From Roseiarcus sp963833955 (GTDB lineage: Bacteria; Pseudomonadota; Alphaproteobacteria; Rhizobiales; Beijerinckiaceae), in NCBI GenBank assembly GCA_963833955.1, contig CAWHZY010000017.1, positions 1 through 64,000 of the forward strand: a stretch of 64,000 nucleotides of DNA, written 5' to 3'. The notes beneath the pieces are model-generated. The model was not told where the DNA came from. It was given only the letters and a program-made list of their open reading frames with translations, and did no database searches. Every line of letters begins with the position of its first letter. Positions within the stretch are counted from its first letter, which is position 1. Below are positions 36,600 to 44,407 of the stretch, piece after piece. A program made the position numbers and the translations under genes.

Positions 36600-37088
36600 C
36601 TAGTTCGCCGCGAGCATGCCGCGCAGGGTATGGCTTTCGCCATCCAGCGTGGCGTAAACGATATCGTCAATGCGCCATTCGCCCCGTTCGAACAGCATGG
36701 AATAGGTCAATCGCTCGCGCGCGCCGTCGCCGCGGGCGAACTCGGCGAGCACCTTGGCGGCGTCGCGGGTTTCCGAAATCGGCGCCACGCTGAGGGCGAC
36801 AAGGTGGGGAGCCAGGTCGGTGAACGGATCGCGGAGGGCAGCCGGCGGCCCGTCGCGCACGCCAGCGATGATCTCCTCAGCCGCGATCGAGCGCAACAGC
36901 GAACGCGAGAAAAACCGGGCGCGAAGCGCATTGTCACCCATGACGCCGTCGCCACGCCCGACAAGAGCTGCTTCGTCCGCAACGTAGGCTGCGTTGACAG
37001 CCGCCTCGGGAGAATGTCGGTTTATCCCCGCTTCCGCGGCCAGCGCGAACGGGAGCAGGCAGGCCACCGCGACCAAGATCCTCTTCAT
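36600..37088 (-). CDS. Small exported protein of unknown function
   Basis: A 162-residue protein with a standard signal peptide (MKRILVAVACLLPFALAAEA). The mature part is helical then strand-rich, ending ERLTYSMLFERGEWRIDDIVY, which resembles the NTF2-like fold of DUF3828-type periplasmic proteins. That assignment is tentative. A CRP-type palindrome lies 57 bases upstream of the ATG. Confidence 0.7.
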   Translation of the reverse strand: MKRILVAVACLLPFALAAEAGINRHSPEAAVNAAYVADEAALVGRGDGVMGDNALRARFFSRSLLRSIAAEEIIAGVRDGPPAALRDPFTDLAPHLVALSVAPISETRDAAKVLAEFARGDGARERLTYSMLFERGEWRIDDIVYATLDGESHTLRGMLAAN

Positions 37089-37450
37089 GACGCAATCCCT
37101 TCCAAGTCGTCAGCAACAAGTTAACGCCATGCCGCAGCGTCCGCTGTGATCCACGTCACACTCCGGAAAGGAGGCGAGGGGGCCACGCGCAAGGCCAAGC
37201 CGACACTGCCCGCGATCCGTCGAGCCGTCCTCGCCATTCTCGCTCGCGCCGCCCTATCGATGCCCCATTGCAGGCGAACCCTCCGAAGACACGAATAAGT
37301 CTGCCAAAGTAGTGCTCGGACAGAACTCTTCTCTCCACTCGGGTGAGGTCGCCCGCCCATTGCCGCGCCCGCTGACACCACGGAGCCGGCTCTGGTGGTT
37401 CGGATGGCATGACGTTTGCTCCGGTGCGCCTGAAGTAGGTGTGGAAGATC
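37089..37450. other. 362-bp divergent intergenic region
   Basis: The region lies between the small exported protein (leftward) and the GntR regulator (rightward). Open frames here have no family features. It carries the CRP-like palindrome at 37145-37160 and probably promoters for both directions. Confidence 0.4.
37145..37160. promoter_or_regulatory. CRP/FNR-superfamily-type binding palindrome
   Basis: TGTGATCCACGTCACA is a perfect match to the two half-sites TGTGA-N6-TCACA. It is 57 bases upstream of the start of the leftward exported-protein gene and about 290 bases upstream of the GntR gene. Recognition by a CRP-family protein is inference; a chance match in 64 kb is unlikely but possible. 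Confidence 0.5.
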
Positions 37451-38365
37451 ATGCAGTCCAGCGACAGGAACGATCGGCGGGCGCCCACTGGGGCGGAGCA
37501 TTTTGCCGAGATCGGTGATCGGGGTCGCCGCCGCGTTTCGACCGGCGCACGCTTGACTCGGGTTACTTTCTGTCCACAGTCTGCACATAACCTGCCGAAG
37601 ATTTCAGCGTGGGAGGGAGCCATTTCATTCTTCGACACGCTCAGTCTGTCCGAGCATGTGCGCAACTTCCTGTTGAAGGAGATGACGTCCGGTCGTCTTA
37701 AGCCGGGCGGTCGCATAAACGAAGCGGAACTGGCTCGAAAATTAGGCATCAGCCGCAACCCGATCCGGGAAGCCATCTCGGGACTCGCTCAGCGAGGCTA
37801 TCTCGTTTCGTCGCCTCGCCGAGGCCACCGGATGCGTGTGCTCACGGCGGAGGACATCGACGATGTTTTCTCTTTCCGCATCTGTGTCGAATCCTTCGCC
37901 ATCGAGCAGGGGGTCCCGCGCATGACGAAGCGCGATCTCGTCGGCCTGCGGTCCATCCAGGACCGGATGTTCCAGGCTTCAGCGGATAGCAACGTGACGG
38001 GCATGCGGGAAGCGGATGTCGCCCTGCATCGGACAATCTGCGAACTGTCTGGCAACCGTCACACTTTGCGGGCCCACGAAGCGATTGACACCGAAGTGCA
38101 GATCCTTATCGCCTGCGTGGATCTTGAACTCGAGAGTCTAGCCTTCACGGCGGCCGCCCATTTACCGATCGTGGAGGCTCTGGAAGCTCGCGATGCTTCG
38201 CGTGCTGTCGCCGCAATGCAGCATCATCTGAAGACAACATGGGCCGACGTGCATGCGATGCATCGTCGAGCAGGGCTCTTTGAGGCTGCGGCCGACGCGG
38301 AAAGCAGGCTTAGGGCCCGGCAATTCAGCTCGGCGGGCCTTTTTCGAATTGGAGAGGATCGATGA
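37451..38365 (+). CDS. GntR/FadR-family transcriptional regulator heading the hydantoinase-type island
   Basis: Winged-helix DNA-binding domain (SLSEHVRNFLLKEMTSGRLK, ELARKLGISRNPIREAISGL, GYLVSSPRRGHRMRVL) followed by an all-helical FCD ligand-binding domain (FSFRICVESFAIEQ, EADVALHRTICELSGN, HLPIVEALEARDASRAVAAM with the metal-ligand histidines). The ATG at 37451 has GGAAG upstream, but the first ~57 residues are not family-like; homology begins around 37625. A strong GGGAGGGAG sits just before an ATT at 37622, possibly the real start. It overlaps the next gene by four bases and probably controls the rightward operon. Confidence 0.85.
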   Translation: MQSSDRNDRRAPTGAEHFAEIGDRGRRRVSTGARLTRVTFCPQSAHNLPKISAWEGAISFFDTLSLSEHVRNFLLKEMTSGRLKPGGRINEAELARKLGISRNPIREAISGLAQRGYLVSSPRRGHRMRVLTAEDIDDVFSFRICVESFAIEQGVPRMTKRDLVGLRSIQDRMFQASADSNVTGMREADVALHRTICELSGNRHTLRAHEAIDTEVQILIACVDLELESLAFTAAAHLPIVEALEARDASRAVAAMQHHLKTTWADVHAMHRRAGLFEAAADAESRLRARQFSSAGLFRIGEDR

Positions 38366-38559
38366 GGTTTGCGAAGAACAGATTGTACATTGAGAGTTAT
38401 ACGAAGTGCCCAAATTGCGGAATTCTTATTTTTGAAGACTCAAAACAGAATATGGAGCAGACGATACTTATAGACGACAAGCGTTACTGCTCGTCTTGGT
38501 GCGTTAGCTGGGAGAGGGATCGCGCGGCGCGCAGCCGAGCCGAGCGCGCGGCACAATGA
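38362..38559 (+). CDS. 65-residue putative zinc-ribbon protein
   Basis: MRFAKNRLYIESYTK then four cysteines arranged C16-x2-C19 (CPNCG) and C43-x3-C47 (CSSWC), with a charged C-terminal helix (WERDRAARSRAER). This looks like a small structural zinc site. Its ATG overlaps the GntR stop (ATGA), so it is translationally coupled to the regulator. The first two thirds are AT-richer than neighbouring genes. I do not recognise the family. It may be a co-regulator or a small subunit of one of the island's enzymes; both are guesses. Confidence 0.7.
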   Translation: MRFAKNRLYIESYTKCPNCGILIFEDSKQNMEQTILIDDKRYCSSWCVSWERDRAARSRAERAAQ

Positions 38560-38614
38560 GACGGTGGATGTTGACACTGACGCCGGCAAGCCGGCGCAAC
38601 TGGGAGAAATCGAG

Positions 38615-39821
38615 ATGAAAACGAAGGGATCGATTTTGGCGCTGGCTTGCAGCATGCTGGCCATTGCGGCGGCGCCTGCCGCTCGCGCCGATGACGGAAT
38701 TACGATCGGCATGGCGGTCGCCCAGACAGGCTGGATGGAGGCCTATGATGGCGAGGCGTACAAAATGGCGCAGCTCTGGGTCGACCAGCAGAACGCCAAG
38801 GGCGGCCTTCTCGGCAAGCCCATAAAGGTCGTCAGCGGCGACACCAAAACCGATCGCGTCGAGGGCGCCAAGGTCGGGCAGGACCTTATCCAACAGGGCG
38901 CAAACCTACTTCTGGTTTCGGCGGACTACGACTATGGCGCGCCAGCTGGCCTCCAGGCTCAGAAGGCCGGTGTCATTTCGGTGTTCATGGGGGCGTCGGA
39001 TCCGAAGGCTGGCATCGTGGGAGTTGGCCCGCTGTCGTTCACGGCCAATAATGCAGGACAGCTCGAAGGCGCTGTCATGGCGGACTGGGGCATGAAGAAG
39101 AAAGGCGTCAAGAAGGGCTACATGCTCATCGATGAGACGATCGAGTACAACAAGTCCGTCTGCGCCGGCTACGACTGGATGATGAAGGTCGACAAGGGAA
39201 CGATCGTCGGCAAGGACACGTTCAAGGGTCTCGACCCGACCATCAGCTCGCAGATTACCCGCCTCAGCGACGCGATCAGCAAGGACGGCGTCGACCACAT
39301 CATGCTGTGCTCGACCAATCCGGGCGCGGCGAGCTCGCTTCGTCAATTGCGCGCCGCGGGCGTCAATCTGCCCGTGTTCAGCGCAACTGCCATGGACGGC
39401 ACCTATTGGCTGAACTCGGTTCCCGGCCTCAAGGATTTCTACCTGCCTTCGCAGGCGCTCGCGAAGGATGACCCGCGGCCGGCCGTCAATGCGATCTCCG
39501 CCGCCTACGAGAAGAAGTTCGGCAAGCCGCCGACCACACAATACGCCTATCCGATCTACGCGTTCCTCGACATGTGGGCGAAGGCTGTGACGGAGGCCAA
39601 GACCGCGGACGCCAAGCCGGTGGTGGCGATCCTGAACAAGGCCGATAACGAGTTCGACCGTTCTCGGGCCGCGGACTTTCACGTCCAAGCTTCACGTGCA
39701 GACGACTGAGCCGATGTTCGTCATGTCCTACGCCGACGGCAAAGAGACGCCGGTCGAGGAATGGAAGATCACCGAAACGATCCCGGATGCGGTGCTTTAC
39801 CGCCTCAAGGGGAGCGAGTAA
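38615..39821 (+). CDS. ABC substrate-binding protein of the hydantoinase-type island (frameshift near C-terminus)
   Basis: Type I periplasmic binding protein, ~401 aa when repaired. Signal peptide MKTKGSILALACSMLAIAAA (cleavage near ARA), then DDGITIGMAVAQTGWMEAYD, LWVDQQNAKGGLLGKPIKVV, and an AmiC/LivK-like core. As sequenced it ends at 39709. Changing frame near 39655 recovers VLGPRTFTSKLHVQTTEPMF and a sensible ending LYRLKGSE at 39821. The frame break is therefore one base. It is the first transporter gene after the regulator, and its ligand should be the substrate of the whole island. Confidence 0.85.
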
Positions 39822-39894
39822 CGCGTCACGATCTTTGGGCGCCGCCTCGCTAGAGACGGCGCCCGCCCTCACCCGGCTCGAGCACGGCGCTCTG

Positions 39895-40671
39895 ATGAAT
39901 CAGCTCCCGGCCGCCTTGGCGGTTTCACCCACCGACCCGACCAATGTCGATGCGGCCGAACTGTCGGCGGAGAAGCTCACGGTCCGATTCCAAGGTCTCG
40001 CCGCCATCTCCGACGTGAGCCTGACGGTTCGACGCCACGAGGTGTTCGGATTGATCGGGCCCAACGGAGCCGGCAAGACCACGCTCGTCAATTGCCTGAC
40101 CGGATTTCAGGCGCCGACCGAGGGCCGTGTTCTGGTTGGACGTCAAAGCACCGACGGCTGGGAGCCGACGCGGTTCCGAGAAATGGGAATCGGCCGCACC
40201 TTCCAGGCCGGACGGCTGTTCAAGGAGATGTCCGTGCTCGAAAACGCCGAGGTCGCGGCGGTCGGATTGGGACTCCATCGCCGCAAGGCCGTCGCGCATT
40301 CGCGCGCCATTCTCGAATGGGTGGGACTCGCCCACAAGGCGGCCCTTCCTGCGGGCGCCTTGCCGTATACCGACCAGCGCCGCCTCGGCATAGCGCGGGC
40401 GATGGTCATCCCCCCCGCTTTTGTGCTCCTCGACGAGCCGGCGGCTGGCATGTCGGACGCCGAATGCGAGGGATTGATGGTGCTTGTCTCATCGATCCCC
40501 AAGACCTTCAACTGTGGCGTCCTTCTCATCGAGCACAACATGCGAGTCGTGATGGGGATCTCCCATCGTATTCACGTCCTCGACGGCGGCAAGACGCTGG
40601 CCGAAGGCGCCCCCGCCGAGATCCAGAGCGACCAGGCCGTACTCGCCGCCTATTTGGGCATGGAGGCGTAA
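39895..40671 (+). CDS. livG: ABC transporter ATP-binding protein LivG (island)
   Basis: ATPase subunit, 258 aa. Walker A GPNGAGKTTLVNCLTGF, Q-loop GRTFQAGRLFKEMSVLENA, LivG-type signature ALPYTDQRRLGIARAM and Walker B FVLLDEPAAGMSD. The start ATG at 39895 gives an N-terminal tail of ~25 residues before the domain. livF starts on the last base of its stop codon. Complete and probably functional. Confidence 0.92.
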   Translation: MNQLPAALAVSPTDPTNVDAAELSAEKLTVRFQGLAAISDVSLTVRRHEVFGLIGPNGAGKTTLVNCLTGFQAPTEGRVLVGRQSTDGWEPTRFREMGIGRTFQAGRLFKEMSVLENAEVAAVGLGLHRRKAVAHSRAILEWVGLAHKAALPAGALPYTDQRRLGIARAMVIPPAFVLLDEPAAGMSDAECEGLMVLVSSIPKTFNCGVLLIEHNMRVVMGISHRIHVLDGGKTLAEGAPAEIQSDQAVLAAYLGMEA

Positions 40672-41423
40672 TGACGGCGCTTCTCGAGGTCGAAGATCTG
40701 TCGGTCCGCTATGCCGACTTGGTGGCTCTTCGCGGGGCTTCGCTCACGGTGAGCGAAGGGGAAGTGGTTTGCATAATCGGCCCGAACGGCGCCGGCAAGT
40801 CGACCGCGCTTGCCACGATCGCGGGCGGCGTCGCGCCGGTCTCGGGCGACATTCGCCTCGACGGCCGGAGCATTCTCGGCGAACGTCCCGAGCAGATCGC
40901 CCGCCTTCGCTTATCGCTGGTGCCCGAGGGCCGACATATATTTGGAACGCTTACGGTCGCGGAGAACCTGCAGATCGGCGGCTACCTGCGCGGCGACCGG
41001 GCCGCCGCTCGCAGCGATATGGAGCGCCTTCTCGATCATTTTCCTCGTCTGCGCGAACGTCTCCGCTATCCCGCCGGCCGGCTCTCAGGCGGCGAGCAAC
41101 AGATGCTGGCCGTGGCGCGCGCTGTCATGACGCGGCCCCGCCTCCTGCTTGTCGACGAGCCGTCGCTCGGTCTCGGGCCGAAGATCATTGACCAGATCTA
41201 CGAGATCCTCTTGGAGCTGCGGCAGCGCGAGAAGATGACGCTGCTGATCAACGAGCAGAGTTCAGCCCGCATTCTGAAATTCGCCGATCGAATCTATGTG
41301 CTGCGGAGCGGAACGGTCCAGTTGGAAGGTCGAGCCGCCGATCTCCGCGACGGCGAGGCCATCCGCCACGCTTATTTTGGGTTCGGCGGCGGCGAAAATC
41401 CGCGAGTGGAGACAGCCGCATGA
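40671..41423 (+). CDS. livF: ABC transporter ATP-binding protein LivF (island)
   Basis: ATPase subunit, 250 aa. Walker A GPNGAGKST, LivF motif VPEGRHIFGTLTVAENL, signature LSGGEQQMLAVARA and Walker B LLLVDEPSLGLGP. The ATG overlaps the livG stop by one base and its own stop overlaps the livH start (ATGA), so the transporter genes are tightly coupled. Confidence 0.93.
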   Translation: MTALLEVEDLSVRYADLVALRGASLTVSEGEVVCIIGPNGAGKSTALATIAGGVAPVSGDIRLDGRSILGERPEQIARLRLSLVPEGRHIFGTLTVAENLQIGGYLRGDRAAARSDMERLLDHFPRLRERLRYPAGRLSGGEQQMLAVARAVMTRPRLLLVDEPSLGLGPKIIDQIYEILLELRQREKMTLLINEQSSARILKFADRIYVLRSGTVQLEGRAADLRDGEAIRHAYFGFGGGENPRVETAA

Positions 41424-42334
41424 TCGAGTTCGTGCAGAACTTGGTCGACGCCCTGGCGCTCGGCAGCATCTACGCGCTGACGGCGCTCGGAATCGGCCTG
41501 TTGTTCGGCATCCTGCGGCTGATCAATTTCGCTCATGGCGACATGATTACCATCGGCGCTTACGCGCTCATCGTGCCATCGGCCGATGTCACCGCCCGCC
41601 TGCTGATCGGCTCCTGGACGCCTGCCGCCGTCATTGTCGCTATCTCGATGATTGTCGTCGTGGCGGCGCTTATCACCGACGCGGCGGTCTTTCGACCGCT
41701 GAGAACCGCCTCCTCGCCGACCTTGATGATCTCCTCCTTTGCGGTGAGCTATATCATCCAGAACGGCATCCTCATCTTCTACGGCGCGCGCCCGAAGGCG
41801 GTGGACTTCTGGAGCGGCGCGAACGTACAGATCCATATCGGCGAGCTTCGCGTCCCCATGCTGCAACTCATCACGCTCGTGGTGACGCTCGTTCTGATGG
41901 TGGTCTTGACGCTATTCCTCAGGCGGACGCCCTATGGCGTACAGATGCGCGCCGCCGCCGAGGATTTCCGCATGGCCCGATATCTCGGCGTGCGCGCCAA
42001 TGTCGTAATCGGGCTCGCTTTCGCGATCAGTGGCGTCCTCGCCGCCGCAGTTTCCATGCTCTACATCACGCAGTCCGGCTCGCTTACTCATCAGATGGGC
42101 GTGCCGCTCGCCTTGTTCGCCTTCGTGGCCGTCGTAGTGGGCGGCATGGGGAATTTGACGGGCGCGGTCGTGGGCGGTTTCACGCTCGGACTTATCGTAA
42201 CCATGCTGCAGGCCTATCTGCCCCCTGATTTGCGTGCGTTCCGAGACGCTTTCGCGTTCGTGGTCGTCATCCTCGTTCTGCTGATACGCCCCGCCGGCCT
42301 GCTGCCGGCCCGAACCACCATCGAACGCGTCTGA
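41420..42334 (+). CDS. livH: ABC permease LivH (island)
   Basis: Membrane permease of 304 aa with ~8 helices: ALALGSIYALTALGIGLLFG, LRLINFAHGDMITIGAYA, the coupling loop RRTPYGVQMRAAAEDFRMAR, and GGMGNLTGAVVGGFTLGL. It overlaps livF by four bases. livM follows after 12 bases. Confidence 0.93.
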   Translation: MIEFVQNLVDALALGSIYALTALGIGLLFGILRLINFAHGDMITIGAYALIVPSADVTARLLIGSWTPAAVIVAISMIVVVAALITDAAVFRPLRTASSPTLMISSFAVSYIIQNGILIFYGARPKAVDFWSGANVQIHIGELRVPMLQLITLVVTLVLMVVLTLFLRRTPYGVQMRAAAEDFRMARYLGVRANVVIGLAFAISGVLAAAVSMLYITQSGSLTHQMGVPLALFAFVAVVVGGMGNLTGAVVGGFTLGLIVTMLQAYLPPDLRAFRDAFAFVVVILVLLIRPAGLLPARTTIERV

Positions 42335-42346
42335 AGGGGACGGCTC

Positions 42347-43445
42347 ATGCATGCCTTCATGGTCCGCCACCAGACGCCGGTTCTCCTGATCGTCATTCTC
42401 GCCCTTCTGGCGGCGCTCTCGGACATCGGCAGCCTGGACGGCCTCCAGGTGACGCTGACTGAAATGCTCATACGCGTGCTGGTCGTGGTGGGTCTTTATG
42501 TGTTCATCGGCAACTCCGGGGTCATCTCATTCGGTCAGACCGGATTTCATGTGCATTGGGGCGTATGCGGTCGGTTGGGCCTCCGCCGAGCCTAGCTTCA
42601 AGCAGGTGATGCTCCAGGGGCTGCCGGATATCCTCGCCCAGAATCAATGGCCCTTTCCGGTCGCCATGGCGGGCGCCATCGTCCTGCCCGCGATCGTTGC
42701 GTTCCTGTTCGGCCTGACCATCCTGCGGCTCAATGGCATCGCGGCCTCCATTGCGACCTTCGCTTTCCTGATCATCGTCAACAGCGTCTATTCGAACTGG
42801 GACTCGGTGACCGCTGGCGTCTCGTCACTGGTCGGCATTCCGACCGTAGTCGGCCCCTGGGTAGCCTTCGGTTTCGCTTCTGCGGGCGTCATCGTCGCCT
42901 ACCTGTTCCAGATCTCTCGCTATGGGATCATGCTGCGGGCGACGCGCGAGGACGATGTCGCGGCCAAGGCCTGCGGCATACATAGCGTCCGCGTCCGGCT
43001 CATCGCCTTTGTGTTGAGTGCCGCGCTCGTTGGCGCCGGAGGGGGCCTATACGCCCAATTTCTTGGCATCCTGACCGTCGACACCTTCTATTTGAGCCTG
43101 TCCTTCATCACGATCGCCATGCTGGTGGTGGGCGGTATGGGAAGCCTGACCGGGGCGGTCAGTGGCGTCATCGTGGTGACCGTCATCGTCCAACTGCTAC
43201 GGTATGGCGAACATGGCGTGATGTTCGGCTCGACCCAGCTCAAAATGCCGGAAAGCAGCAGCGAACTGGGGTTGGGTGTGCTGCTCGCGCTCATCCTGAT
43301 CTTCCGCCCCAACGGCGTTTCGGGCGGCAGGGAGCTGACCCTGATCGCCTCCCCGAAGGGCGCGCCGCAGGAAACCGTCAGCGGCGCGGCCGCGCCAACC
43401 CTCCCCAGCGACTCCAACGCTGTCGCGTCGGAAACCCTGTCATGA
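42347..43445 (+). pseudogene. livM: ABC permease LivM (island), frameshifted
   Basis: The first ~68 residues (MHAFMVRHQTPVLLIVILAL ... NSGVISFGQTGF) are followed by a frame switch at about 42549-42556. The remainder (MCIGAYAVGWASAEPSFK ... GGMGSLTGAVSGVIVVTVIV) is in another frame. Together they make an ordinary ~365-residue LivM with the GQTGFMCIGAYA signature spanning the break. Everything else in this operon is intact or broken by only one base, so a sequencing indel is likely. The stop overlaps the aminotransferase start. Confidence 0.85.
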
Positions 43446-44377
43446 ATGATCCACGGTCAGACAATCCTTTTGCGGCCGGCGCGGCCTATATCGACGGCCG
43501 TTACATGCCTATTGGCCAGGCCGCTATTCCCATCACGGACTGGGGTTATCGCCGCTCGGATGTGACATACGACGTGGTGGGAGTCTGGGAGGGCAATTTC
43601 TTCCGTCTCGGCGATCACATCCGGCGCTTCCGCTCATCGATGCGAAAATTCCGTTTCGAACCTCGGGAGGGAGATGAGGAGATCAAGGCGATCCTCAACC
43701 GCTGCGTCGCTCTCTCCGGATTGAAAAACGCCTACGTGGCGATGGATTGCCTCCGAGGCCGCCCGGCGCCCGGCATGCCCTATCATCCCGTCCATGCCCG
43801 CAACTACATCGCAGCCTTCGCCATCCCCTGGGTCTGGGTGATGAGTCCCGAAGTCCAGAAGCGCGGGGGTCATCTCATCATCGCGGAGACCGTGCGCATA
43901 CCGGCCGATTCCGTCGATCCCACCGCGAAGAATTTCCATTGGGCCGACCTCACCCGGGGCCAGTTCGAAGCGCTCGATCGCGGAGCCGACTTCTCGCTCC
44001 TGCTTGATAGCGAGGGCAATGTTACCGAGGGCCCGGGTTTCAACGTCTTCTTCGTGATCGACGGTGTCGTGCTGACCCCGGACGCGGGCGTGCTGGAAGG
44101 GATCACGCGCAAGTCGGTCATCGAGATCTGCAGGGACCTCGGCATCCCCGCCAAGGTGGGCAAGGTCCCGGCAGCGGAGGCCCGTGAAGCCGACGAGATT
44201 TTTCTCGCCACCACGGCTGGCGGCGTGATGCCGGCGAGCCGTATCGATGGCCGGATCATGGGCAACGACCGGCCCGGACCGATCTCGACAAAGATCAAGG
44301 ACACCTTCTGGGCCAAGCGTGCAGCGGGATGGCACGCCACGCCCGTCGATTATGCCGACGTCGCAGCCGCCGTCTGA
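43442..44377 (+). CDS. Class IV (fold type IV) pyridoxal-phosphate aminotransferase
   Basis: A 311-residue BCAT/D-amino-acid aminotransferase-fold enzyme. GYRRSDVTYDVVGVWEG is the typical early strand-loop with an Arg contact, and the PLP lysine lies near residue 163 in DPTAKNFHWADL. EGPGFNVFFV and VLEGITRKSVIEI bind the cofactor phosphate. Family members include branched-chain aminotransferases, D-amino-acid aminotransferases and R-selective amine transaminases; motifs here do not settle which. Overlapping livM by four bases, it is part of the island operon and may deaminate the released amino acid. Confidence 0.88.
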   Translation: MNDPRSDNPFAAGAAYIDGRYMPIGQAAIPITDWGYRRSDVTYDVVGVWEGNFFRLGDHIRRFRSSMRKFRFEPREGDEEIKAILNRCVALSGLKNAYVAMDCLRGRPAPGMPYHPVHARNYIAAFAIPWVWVMSPEVQKRGGHLIIAETVRIPADSVDPTAKNFHWADLTRGQFEALDRGADFSLLLDSEGNVTEGPGFNVFFVIDGVVLTPDAGVLEGITRKSVIEICRDLGIPAKVGKVPAAEAREADEIFLATTAGGVMPASRIDGRIMGNDRPGPISTKIKDTFWAKRAAGWHATPVDYADVAAAV

Positions 44378-44407
44378 TCTGTTTCAAGGAATGGGAGTTC
44401 CGATCTC

